From: Pseudomonadota bacterium
GTDB lineage: Bacteria > Pseudomonadota > Alphaproteobacteria > Rhizobiales > Xanthobacteraceae
Assembly (NCBI GenBank): GCA_023390695.1
Contig: JAEWCJ010000138.1
Location: forward strand, 1-15,932
Direction of reading: 5' to 3'
DNA: 15,932 bases
Position numbers and translations under genes: made by a program. The notes under the pieces were generated by a model, which ran no database searches, was not told the origin of the DNA, and saw only the letters and a list, made by a program, of their open reading frames with translations. Shown here one piece after another: positions 7,781 through 15,379 of this stretch; position 1 is the first letter of the stretch; each line of letters opens with the position of its first letter.

Positions 7781-8764
7781 ATGCATATCCTCGTCACCGG
7801 CGCGGCCGGAATGATCGGCCAAAAACTGATCGAGCGGCTGGTGCATGACGGCGCCCTCAACGGCAAGCCGATCGACAAGCTCACGCTGGTCGACATCGTT
7901 TCGCCGGAACCGCCGGCGGCCTTGCTGGACCGCAGCGAAACGCACGCCGTCGACCTGCCCGAGCCGGGCGTTGCGGAAAAACTGATCGCGGCGCGGCCAG
8001 ATGTGATCTTTCATCTCGCCGGCATCGTATCGGCCGAAGCGGAAACGAATTTCACCAAAGGCTACCGCGTCAACCTCGACGGCATGCTGTTCCTGCTGGA
8101 GGCGATCCGCAGAACCGGGGACGGCTACCGGCCGAAGCTCGTTTTCAGCTCCTCCATGGCGGTCTATGGGGCGCCATTTCCGGATTCCATCCCGGACGAT
8201 TTTCAGCTCACGCCATTGACGTCGTATGGCACGCAGAAGGCGGTCTGCGAATTGCTGCTCGCCGATTACACGCGCCGCGGCTTCATCGATGGCGTCGGCA
8301 TCCGCCTGCCCAGCATCTGCGTGCGTCCCGGCAAGCCGAACAAAGCGGCGTCCGGATTCTTCTCCGGCATCATTCGCGAGCCGCTGGCGGGACAAGAGGC
8401 AGTCCTGCCGGTGGCGGAGAGCATTCTGCATACCCACGCCACGCCGCGTTCCGCCGTGGGTTTCCTGCTTCATGCGGCAGCCCTGACACCGGAGCAATTG
8501 GGGCCGCGCATCAATCTCGCCATGCCCGGCGTCTGCTGCACAATCGGCGAGCAGATCGCCGCGCTGCGGCGGATCGCCGGCGACAAGGTCGCGAGCCGCA
8601 TCCGCCACCAGCCCGACGAGCTGATTGTCCGGATCGTCGACGGCTGGCCGCATCGCATGGATGCCGCCCGCGCCCGGGAGCTGGGATTCCGGGCGGAAAA
8701 TACCTTCGACGACATCATCCGCATCCATATCGAGGAGGATCGCGGCGGGCATTTCGTAGGCTGA
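7781..8764 (+). CDS. denD: D-erythronate dehydrogenase (DenD)-like NAD-dependent epimerase/dehydratase
   Basis: 327 residues from the ATG at 7781; AAGGG (7766-7770) lies upstream and the Rossmann strand MHILVTGAAGMIG begins at residue 1, so the longer open frame is not used. It is an extended short-chain dehydrogenase with GxxGxxG (G7, G10, G13), D38 at the end of beta-2 favouring NAD, FSSSMAVYG (S124/S125) and the catalytic Y149-x3-K153 in SYGTQK. The stretches RPGKPNKAASGFFSGIIREP and RIVDGWPHRMDAARARELGF are characteristic of DenD proteins. Known DenD oxidises D-erythronate at C2 to 2-oxo-tetronate in the cytoplasm. The usual partners OtnK, OtnC and OtnI are not in this window. It lies 58 bp after the acetyltransferase, probably in the same operon. 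A related tetronate or pentonate substrate is possible. Confidence 0.83.
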   Translation: MHILVTGAAGMIGQKLIERLVHDGALNGKPIDKLTLVDIVSPEPPAALLDRSETHAVDLPEPGVAEKLIAARPDVIFHLAGIVSAEAETNFTKGYRVNLDGMLFLLEAIRRTGDGYRPKLVFSSSMAVYGAPFPDSIPDDFQLTPLTSYGTQKAVCELLLADYTRRGFIDGVGIRLPSICVRPGKPNKAASGFFSGIIREPLAGQEAVLPVAESILHTHATPRSAVGFLLHAAALTPEQLGPRINLAMPGVCCTIGEQIAALRRIAGDKVASRIRHQPDELIVRIVDGWPHRMDAARARELGFRAENTFDDIIRIHIEEDRGGHFVG

Positions 8765-8769
8765 ATCCA

Positions 8770-8790
8770 GCCGGCTTGCGCTCAGCCGGC
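8770..8790 (+). other. Hairpin after the denD-like gene
   Basis: GCCGGCT (8770-8776) and AGCCGGC (8784-8790) can form a 7-bp stem with a 7-nt loop, 5 bp after the stop codon. No T tract follows (GATTCC). It probably marks the 3' end of the upstream operon before the methionine aminopeptidase gene. Confidence 0.45.
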
Positions 8791-8827
8791 GATTCCTTAC
8801 ATTGCGGGCAAGTCACAGAGGATCAGC

Positions 8828-9658
8828 ATGAGCTACGTGGAAGCCGCGCTTGCGCCGATGCGCAAGACCGGACAGATCAAACTGCACGGCCCCCAGGCCT
8901 TTGCCGGCATGCGCAAGGCCGGCCGGCTGGTCGCCGAATGTCTCGACATGCTGACCGACGAGGTGAAGCCCGGCATTCCCACCGAGCGCATCGACAAATT
9001 GGCCTTCGAATTCGCCATGGATCACGGCGCCCTGCCGGCGACGCTGATGTATCGCGGCTATCGCAAGTTCACCTGCACCTCGATCAATCATGTCGTCAGC
9101 CACGGCATCCCGAACGAGAAACCGCTGCGGGAGGGCGACATCGTCAATATCGACGTCACCCTGATCCTGGACGGCTGGCATGGCGATTCCAGCCGCATGT
9201 ATGCGGTCGGCGAAATCCCGCGCCGCGCCGAGCGGCTGATCGAAGTCACTTATGAATCCATGATGCGCGGCATTGCCGCGATCAAGCCGGGCGCCACCAC
9301 CGGCGATATCGGCCACGCCATCCAGACCTTTGTCGAAGCCCAGCATATGAGCGTGGTGCGCGACTTCTGCGGTCACGGTCTTGGCCGCCTGTTCCATGAC
9401 GAGCCGAACATCGTGCATGTCGGCCGTCCCGGAGAGGGCACGGTGCTGCGGCCGGGCATGCTCTTCACGGTCGAACCGATGATCAATCTCGGACGTCCGC
9501 ATGTGAAAGTGCTGTCCGACGGCTGGACGGCGGTGACGCGCGATCGCTCGCTGTCGGCGCAATTTGAGCACTCCGTCGGCGTCACCGAGACGGGTGTCGA
9601 AATCTTCACCCCCTCGCCCAAAGGGCTCGACAAGCCGCCTTACCGCGCCGCGGCGTAA
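8828..9658 (+). CDS. map: Type I methionine aminopeptidase
   Basis: 276 residues, ATG at 8828 with AGAGGA (8817-8822) 5 nt upstream. The enzyme removes the initiator methionine from nascent proteins in the cytoplasm. All five dinuclear metal ligands are present: D109 (VNIDVT), D120 (HGDSS), H183 (FCGHGLG), E216 (FTVEP) and E247 (AQFEHSV). The active-site His is H92 in SHGIPNE. From the first Asp onward, residue numbers run 12 above the E. coli enzyme, reflecting a slightly longer N-terminus (SYVEAALAPMRKTG). The C-terminus has a short extension (SPKGLDKPPYRAAA). radC follows after 63 bp. The gene is intact and is expected to be essential, although alphaproteobacteria often carry more than one map paralogue. 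Confidence 0.97.
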   Translation: MSYVEAALAPMRKTGQIKLHGPQAFAGMRKAGRLVAECLDMLTDEVKPGIPTERIDKLAFEFAMDHGALPATLMYRGYRKFTCTSINHVVSHGIPNEKPLREGDIVNIDVTLILDGWHGDSSRMYAVGEIPRRAERLIEVTYESMMRGIAAIKPGATTGDIGHAIQTFVEAQHMSVVRDFCGHGLGRLFHDEPNIVHVGRPGEGTVLRPGMLFTVEPMINLGRPHVKVLSDGWTAVTRDRSLSAQFEHSVGVTETGVEIFTPSPKGLDKPPYRAAA

Positions 9659-9721
9659 TTCGGCATTTGCAAACGCCCGCTTTCGCGTCATCCTGACACC
9701 TCCGGGTGAGGCAGCGGGGCA

Positions 9722-10441
<720 letters not shown>

Positions 10442-10453
10442 CGGCCGTTCGCG

Positions 10454-11137
10454 CTACTTGCGGCTCATGGTCATGCCGCCGGGCGTTTCCGGCACGCGCT
10501 GCCATTTGTTCGGCTCGTATTCCTCGAAGCGCAGGCTTTGTCCATTCGTCGAGGACAGCACCAGCTCGCCGCGATCCATGCGCCAGTTCACGGGATTGAT
10601 CCGCGTCACCGCGCCGTCGCAGCCGGACTGCACGCGCAGGGCATAACCCATCTCGCCGCCGGCGCCGTTATTGGTGAGCGACAGCGTGCAAATGTTCTTG
10701 CCGGCGCGCGCGATCGTCCAGTCGCCGAACATGTCTTCCGCAGTGCGCGCGGCGGGAGCAGCAGCCGATGCGTGACTCTGCAGAAAATACAATCCCTCGC
10801 TGCCGCGCTCCGCTTCGTACATGCCGCTTTCGACTTCCATGAAATCGAATACGGTGCGGCCTCTCGCATCGAGCAGCCGCAAATCGTCCTTCACCAGCGC
10901 CCACGCCTCCACCTGCTTTGTGGCCGGAAAAACCGAAGCGCAGGATTGCTCAAACTCAACCCTGAAGCCGCCTTTGACCGGGTCGGTCTTGAAGGTGAGA
11001 TTGCAGGTCTTTTCGCGGTCGGCGGTGGACATCTCCCAGCCTCCCGCGACGGCCTTGACGGCCTCGCTTGGCGATTGCGCGAGCGCCGAAAGCGGCGCCA
11101 GCAGCGCAGCCAGCAAAATCGGTACAGTTTTACGCAT
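10454..11137 (-). CDS. Secreted protein with two tandem AprI/Inh-type metalloprotease-inhibitor-like domains
   Basis: 227 residues, ATG at 11137 with ribosome site AGGGGGGA (complement of 11146-11153) 8 nt upstream. A Sec signal peptide (MRKTVPILLAALLAPLSALA-Q) predicts the periplasm. The mature part holds two repeats of about 90 residues joined by an Ala-rich linker (119-134). Repeat 1 has W34, C45, C66, W79; repeat 2 has W140, C150, C173, W185, so W-C, C-C and C-W spacings agree within 2 residues. Both repeats start with GGWEM/GDWTI-type strands and contain an LRLLDARG/LVLSSTNG-like turn. This matches the small disulphide-closed beta-barrel of AprI/Inh inhibitors, whose N-terminal trunk plugs serralysin metalloproteases. 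No protease gene is nearby, so true inhibition is unproven; lipocalin-like ligand binding or cell-envelope roles are alternatives. It lies 51 bp downstream of the dehydrogenase gene on the same strand. Confidence 0.8.
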   Translation of the reverse strand: MRKTVPILLAALLAPLSALAQSPSEAVKAVAGGWEMSTADREKTCNLTFKTDPVKGGFRVEFEQSCASVFPATKQVEAWALVKDDLRLLDARGRTVFDFMEVESGMYEAERGSEGLYFLQSHASAAAPAARTAEDMFGDWTIARAGKNICTLSLTNNGAGGEMGYALRVQSGCDGAVTRINPVNWRMDRGELVLSSTNGQSLRFEEYEPNKWQRVPETPGGMTMSRK

Positions 11138-11188
11138 CCGACAAATCCCCCCTGGGACGCCGGAACGCTAGCACATCCTGCGCCGCGG

Positions 11189-12172
11189 TCACCCGCGCTT
11201 TTGCGGCGGATAGGGCGTCTCCGGGACCGGAGTTAACGGCGGCTTCCCGGAAAACCAGGCCAGCAGATTGTCGACCACCAGTTGGTCCATCGCCCGCCGC
11301 GTATGCTCCGACGCGGAACCGAGATGCGGAAGCAGCACCACGTTGTCCATCGCGATCAGCTCTGCCGGCACATGCGGCTCGTTAACGAACACGTCGAGCC
11401 CCGCCGCCATGATGGTCTTCGATTTCAAGGCTTCGATCAGGACCGGCTCGTCGACGACGGAACCGCGCGCCATGTTGATCAGGATACCGTTGGGGCCAAG
11501 CGCCTCCAGCACCTGCCTGTTGATGAGATTCCTTGTCGCCGCACCGCCCGGCACGATCACCATGAGCGTATCGACATCGCGCGCCATGGCGACAAGATCG
11601 GCGTAATATTTATAGCTCACATCCTTTTGCGGATTGCGCGCGTGATAGACCACCGGCACACCGAACGCTTCGAGCCGCCGCGCAATCGCTTTTCCGATAC
11701 GGCCCATGCCGACCACTCCGACCGTGCGATCGCGCAACGTCGCCCGGCTCAGCGGATAACCCTTCTCGACCCATCTGCCGGCGCGCAGATACTTGTCGGC
11801 TTGCGGCAGCTCACGCACGGTGCAAAGCAGAAGGCCAAGCGCGGTATCGGCCACCTCCTCGTTCAGAACGTCCGGGGTGTTGGTCACCACGATGCCGTGC
11901 TCGCCCGCCCATTTGGCATCGACATGGTCGTAGCCGACGCCGAAGCTCGCCACGATTTCCAGCTTCGGAAAGCGCGACATGAAGGGGCCATCGACCTTGT
12001 TGGCCGTATAGGCGACGGCCATTCCGCGAATCTTCGGCGCGACCTCTGACAGAAACGCCTCGCGGTCCTTCGCCTCGAACAGCTTGTGCAGGTTTGTATG
12101 CGGCGACAGTCCGTTGACGATCACCGGCTTGGACGCACCGATCAACAGGATATCGGTCTTGTCTGCCGCCAT
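11189..12172 (-). CDS. D-isomer-specific 2-hydroxyacid dehydrogenase, glyoxylate/hydroxypyruvate reductase type
   Basis: 327 residues, ATG at 12172 with the strong ribosome site GGGGAGGA (complement of 12179-12186) 6 nt upstream. It reversibly reduces a 2-keto acid to a D-2-hydroxy acid with NAD(P)H in the cytoplasm. The cofactor fold has GMGRIG (155-160). Beta-2 ends in YHARNPQK, where the absence of Asp and presence of Arg suggests NADPH. The catalytic triad is R236 (MARGSVVDE), E265 (FVNEP) and H283 (LPHLGSASEH). The substrate-loop motif ASFGVGYDHVD (75-85) is that of the GhrB/GRHPR branch. Glyoxylate, hydroxypyruvate or a sugar-derived 2-keto acid are likely substrates, with the exact one open. 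The spacer upstream carries a repeated palindromic motif that may be its operator. Confidence 0.9.
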   Translation of the reverse strand: MAADKTDILLIGASKPVIVNGLSPHTNLHKLFEAKDREAFLSEVAPKIRGMAVAYTANKVDGPFMSRFPKLEIVASFGVGYDHVDAKWAGEHGIVVTNTPDVLNEEVADTALGLLLCTVRELPQADKYLRAGRWVEKGYPLSRATLRDRTVGVVGMGRIGKAIARRLEAFGVPVVYHARNPQKDVSYKYYADLVAMARDVDTLMVIVPGGAATRNLINRQVLEALGPNGILINMARGSVVDEPVLIEALKSKTIMAAGLDVFVNEPHVPAELIAMDNVVLLPHLGSASEHTRRAMDQLVVDNLLAWFSGKPPLTPVPETPYPPQKRG

Positions 12173-12201
12173 GTCTATTCCTCCCCAAAGCGCTCTGAAA
12201 C

Positions 12202-12259
12202 TTGCCGCAATTTATCGGTCTTGCTGCATGTCGATTAGCACATGTCCGGCTTGCGGCAA
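12202..12259. promoter_or_regulatory. Three TTGC-N-GCA(A/T) palindromic sites, candidate operator array
   Basis: Perfect sites TTGCCGCAA (12202-12210) and TTGCGGCAA (12251-12259) sit in opposite orientation, and their flanks extend the match to a perfect 10-bp inverted repeat (12201-12210 with 12251-12260). A third, eight-of-nine copy, TTGCTGCAT (12221-12229), lies between. Centres are at 12206, 12225 and 12255. They fall in the 156-bp spacer between the divergent dehydrogenase and methyltransferase genes, and the first is 30 bp from the dehydrogenase start codon. A dimeric regulator binding cooperatively or by looping is inferred. The same repeat could also fold as a long RNA stem-loop. Confidence 0.55.
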
Positions 12260-12266
12260 GCCCCTT

Positions 12267-12284
12267 CCTACGCCTACGCCTAGG
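12267..12284. repeat. Hexanucleotide tandem repeat (CCTACG)2-CCTAGG
   Basis: Three 6-bp units in a row, CCTACG, CCTACG and CCTAGG, sit directly beside the operator-like sites and upstream of the membrane methyltransferase gene. With so few copies it may be chance or a small slippage product. Confidence 0.5.
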
Positions 12285-12328
12285 TACCCTCGTCAGATCG
12301 GCCTCCTTCCAATCACGCGATCAGAATC

Positions 12329-12937
12329 ATGAACATCGCTACCGTCCAGACCATCCGCAAAATCGTGCTCGCCCTCGGCATTGCCGCTGGCGTCTTTGTT
12401 TTTGCCGTGACCGATGCCCGGCATGTAACAGGCAGCGCGGCCCACGAACTGATCGAGTGGGCAGGTTTCGTGCTGATCGCCATATGCATCCTCGGCCGGA
12501 CTTGGTCGTCCCTTTACATCGGCGGGCGGAAGATCGAGGAGCTGGTGATGGTGGGTCCCTATTCGATCATGCGAAATCCGCTCTATTTTTTCTCGATCCT
12601 GGGTGCAACGGGTGTCGGCGCACAATCCGGCAGCATCGTGATCGCGCTGATCTGCGGGGCGATCGCACTCACCGTCTTTTACGTCGTGGTAAAGCAGGAA
12701 GAAAAAGTCCTGTTAGGCCGCTATGGCGAGAGCTACCACGCATTCATGGAGCGGGTGCCGCGCTTCCTGCCCAGACCCTCACTCTGGACAGACGAGCCGA
12801 CACTGACGATCCGCCCGCCGCGCGTGCTGATGACATTCGCCGACGCGCTGGTTTTCCTGTTGGCAATTCCGCTCGCAGAAGGCTTCGAGTATCTTCAGGA
12901 TCTTGGGATGCTGCCCGTCCTCCTGACCCTGCCCTGA
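12329..12937 (+). CDS. Integral membrane methyltransferase, isoprenylcysteine carboxyl methyltransferase (ICMT/PEMT-like) family
   Basis: 202 residues, ATG at 12329; no strong ribosome site is visible, so the start is less certain. Hydrophobic segments lie at about residues 11-28, 42-57, 84-121 (probably two helices) and 168-183, with another near 190-201. The family signature GPYSIMRNPLYF (76-87) and, after the long hydrophobic stretch, EEKVLLGRYGESYHAFMERV (124-143) followed by PRFLP form the SAM-binding end typical of bacterial ICMT-like proteins. Bacteria lack prenylated CaaX proteins, so the acceptor is probably a lipid or small molecule and is unknown here. It diverges from the dehydrogenase gene and may share its control region. 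It is followed by a 289-bp non-coding stretch. Confidence 0.82.
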   Translation: MNIATVQTIRKIVLALGIAAGVFVFAVTDARHVTGSAAHELIEWAGFVLIAICILGRTWSSLYIGGRKIEELVMVGPYSIMRNPLYFFSILGATGVGAQSGSIVIALICGAIALTVFYVVVKQEEKVLLGRYGESYHAFMERVPRFLPRPSLWTDEPTLTIRPPRVLMTFADALVFLLAIPLAEGFEYLQDLGMLPVLLTLP

Positions 12938-12955
12938 ACCTTCGTCGCCCTTCAC

Positions 12956-12974
12956 CGGACATTCACGATGTCCG
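12956..12974. repeat. Perfect inverted repeat in the 289-bp non-coding stretch before chrA
   Basis: CGGACAT (12956-12962) and ATGTCCG (12968-12974) flank a 5-nt spacer, 18 bp after the methyltransferase stop. No T tract follows. It could be a 3'-end hairpin or a protein-binding dyad. The surrounding spacer (12938-13226) has one further imperfect stem (13094-13100 with 13107-13113) and no supported gene beyond a 24-codon frame touching chrA. Confidence 0.45.
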
Positions 12975-13226
12975 ACGTCATCCCTGGCCCGAACAGCGAG
13001 CTCTCTGGCACCGTTCGTTTTGAACATATGCGACGGTGACACTGTGCCCAGATATTACGGCAGAAGCGGCCGGACCGCTCGCCATCTCTCTTGGCTTGTC
13101 CGCACCGGCAAGCGATAACGGTCAGACATTCTCGACCACGGCTTAGGCAGCTACGATGCATTTCTGCTTGGCTGCATTTTACCGCCGAAGAACGTCACAC
13201 CTGATCCGCGAAAGCGGCATGAGCGA

Positions 13227-14540
13227 ATGACACCGAAACCTGGTTTCTCCGAAGCCGTCAGAACCTGGTTCAAGATCGGCTGCCTCGGTTTCGGCGGACC
13301 GGCCGGCCAGATCGCGCTGATGCATCGCATTATCGTCGACGAAAAGAAGTGGGTCGACGAACCGCGCTTCCTGCACGCACTGAATTTCTGCATGCTCCTG
13401 CCCGGACCGGAGGCGACCAAGCTGGCCGCTTATATCGGCTGGCTGATGCATGGGGTACATGGAGGCCTGGCCGCCGGCATCCTGTTCCTGTTGCCCGGCG
13501 CATTCGTGATGCTCGGTCTCAGCCTCCTCTATGCCTTGGGACGCGGTGTCCCGCTGATCGAGGGCGCCTTGTTCGGAATCAAGGCGGCGGTGCTTGTCAT
13601 CGTGGTCGAAGCGCTGATCCGCATCGGAAAGCGCGCGCTGAAAACATCGCTGCTGGTCTGCATCGCGGGAGCGGCTTTTGTCGGCATCTACTTTCTGGAT
13701 TTGCCCTTTCCGCTGATCGTGGTCGCGGCCGCTTTGACAGGATTTGTGGTAGCGCGCATTGCGCCCGCGCAACTCGGCCTGTCCGGCGGCACAGTTCAAC
13801 TCGCCGCTCCGCATCCGGGACGCTGGCGACAAGCGGCAATGGCGTTCGTCATCGGAGGGCTGGTTTGGTGGGCACCGGTCGCGCTGGCCGCGCTGCTGCT
13901 GGCGCCGACGCATATCCTTGTCGGCATCGGCATCTTTTTCTCGAAGCTGGCGGTCGTCAGCTTCGGCGGCGCCTATGCCTTGCTGGCGTATATGGCCCAG
14001 CAAGTGGTCGAGACCAACGGCTGGATGACGGCAACCGAAATGATCGACGGGCTCGGTCTCGCCGAAACGACGCCGGGTCCGCTCATTCTGGTGACGCAGT
14101 TCGTCGGCTTTCTGGCCGCCTTCCGGGATGCGGCGCCCTTCTCTCCCCTTGTCGGCGGCCTGCTCGGCGCGGCCATGGCGACCTGGGTGACGTTCGTGCC
14201 GCCGATGCTCTGGATCTTTGCCTTCGCGCCCTTCGTCGAGCAATTGCGTGCCAATGCGCGGCTGACCGGCGCACTCACCGCCATCACCGCGGCGGTCGTC
14301 GGCGTCATCCTCAATCTGACGGTCTGGTTCTCACTGCATGTGTTGTTCGGTCACGTGCAGGAAGCGCGTTACGGCTGGCTGCGCTGGTATGGCTTCGATC
14401 CGGCCAGCGTCGATGTGGCAGCGGCGGCGCTGGCGGTGATCGCAGCCATTCTGGCCTTCCGGCTGCGCTTCGGGCTGGTCACGCTGGTTGCCGTGATGGC
14501 CGGTCTCGGGATCGCCGCCAAACTGCTGCTCGGCGTATAA
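13227..14540 (+). CDS. chrA: Chromate transporter, CHR family (two-domain ChrA)
   Basis: 437 residues, within the usual length of long-chain CHR proteins. It is an inner-membrane protein expected to export chromate. Two homologous halves are visible. The first carries GFGGPAGQIALMHR (21-34) and LLPGPEATKLAAYIGW (57-72). The second carries SFGGAYALLAYM (245-256) and ETTPGPLILVTQFVGF (280-295). A loop at about 178-205 joins them. The hydrophobic pattern suggests roughly ten or more segments. No strong ribosome site precedes the ATG at 13227. A 24-codon frame (13156-13230) ends with its TGA overlapping this ATG, so coupling is possible. No chrB or chrC is present. Many CHR proteins have never been tested for chromate, so resistance is inferred. 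It ends 2 bp from the convergent permease stop. Confidence 0.93.
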   Translation: MTPKPGFSEAVRTWFKIGCLGFGGPAGQIALMHRIIVDEKKWVDEPRFLHALNFCMLLPGPEATKLAAYIGWLMHGVHGGLAAGILFLLPGAFVMLGLSLLYALGRGVPLIEGALFGIKAAVLVIVVEALIRIGKRALKTSLLVCIAGAAFVGIYFLDLPFPLIVVAAALTGFVVARIAPAQLGLSGGTVQLAAPHPGRWRQAAMAFVIGGLVWWAPVALAALLLAPTHILVGIGIFFSKLAVVSFGGAYALLAYMAQQVVETNGWMTATEMIDGLGLAETTPGPLILVTQFVGFLAAFRDAAPFSPLVGGLLGAAMATWVTFVPPMLWIFAFAPFVEQLRANARLTGALTAITAAVVGVILNLTVWFSLHVLFGHVQEARYGWLRWYGFDPASVDVAAAALAVIAAILAFRLRFGLVTLVAVMAGLGIAAKLLLGV

Positions 14541-14542
14541 GC

Positions 14543-15379
14543 TCAGGCCTCCTGCGCCGCGGCACTGTCGTGCCAGCGCCGCAGCACCAGATGCGAGAAC
14601 CACGACAGCGCGGCGAAGATCACGATGCCGGTGACCGAGAGCAGCAGCAACGCTGCGAACATGCGCGGGATATTGAGACGATAGCCGGACTCGGCGATGC
14701 GATAGGCGAGGCCGGATCCCGCGCCGGCGGAACCCGCGGCGATCTCGGCGACCACGGCGCCGATCAGCGACAAGCCGCCGGCGATCTTCAGGCCGCCCAA
14801 GATGAAGGGCATCGCCGCCGGCAATTTCAATTCCCACAGCACTTGCCAGCGGGACGCACCGTAAAGCCGGAACAGCTCGACCAGATTGCGATCGACGGAG
14901 TTGAGGCCGAGGGTCGTATTCGCCAGCACCGGGAAGAAGGCGACGATCCAGGCGCAGGCCAGCACCGCCGCGTGCTGCGGAAGATAGATGAGTAGCAGCG
15001 GCGCGATCGCCACCACCGGCGTCACCTGCAGGATCACCGCATAGGGATAGAGCGAATACTCGACCAGGCGCGACTGGTTGAACAGGATCGCCAGTCCGAC
15101 GCCCCCGACGGCGGCGAGCAACAAGCCCTGAAAGGTCGTGGAGAGAGTCGACAGCAACGACAAAAACAGAATGCCCCAATCCGCGATCAGCGTCGTCAGG
15201 ACCAGACCAGGGCTGGGCAACATATAGGGCGGCAAACCCCTCACGCGCACGGCCAGGTCCCAGATCAGAACGCCGAGGCCGAGCGCCACAACCGGCAAGG
15301 CCGCACGCAGCACGCGCTCGCGGCGGCTGCGGTCGCGGCTTTCTTCCTCGCGCTGGCGCCGCGTCTTTCTCTTCCTCAT
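14543..15379 (-). CDS. ABC transporter permease, nitrate/sulfonate/taurine (SsuC/TauC) type
   Basis: 278 residues from the ATG at 15379, which overlaps the ATPase stop by ATGA; the longer upstream frame only shadows the ATPase. A very basic N-terminus (MRKRKTRRQREEESRDRSRR) precedes a first membrane segment at about 25-45. The BPD_transp_1 domain follows with segments near 69-100, 111-133, 137-158, 192-214 and 239-267. The ATPase-contacting EAA loop is at VELFRLYGASRWQVLWELKL (167-186). YMLPSPGLVL (52-61) is typical of this importer class, which takes up anions or vitamin precursors such as nitrate, alkanesulfonates, taurine or pyrimidine precursors. The substrate cannot be told without the binding protein. 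Translational coupling with the ATPase gene supports one complex. Confidence 0.92.
   Translation of the reverse strand: MRKRKTRRQREEESRDRSRRERVLRAALPVVALGLGVLIWDLAVRVRGLPPYMLPSPGLVLTTLIADWGILFLSLLSTLSTTFQGLLLAAVGGVGLAILFNQSRLVEYSLYPYAVILQVTPVVAIAPLLLIYLPQHAAVLACAWIVAFFPVLANTTLGLNSVDRNLVELFRLYGASRWQVLWELKLPAAMPFILGGLKIAGGLSLIGAVVAEIAAGSAGAGSGLAYRIAESGYRLNIPRMFAALLLLSVTGIVIFAALSWFSHLVLRRWHDSAAAQEA

Noticed and set aside
7532..8752. 406-codon open frame on the - strand across denD
   Set aside because: Shadow of the denD-like gene; no recognisable motif and no suitable context.
12952..13161. 69-codon frame on the - strand in the spacer before chrA
   Set aside because: No ribosome site, no family resemblance, and it contains the inverted repeat at 12956-12974; more likely non-coding.
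13349..14995. 548-codon open frame on the + strand overlapping chrA and the ABC permease
   Set aside because: Spans two convincing genes on opposite strands; Arg-rich composition without family motifs is typical of an out-of-frame translation.
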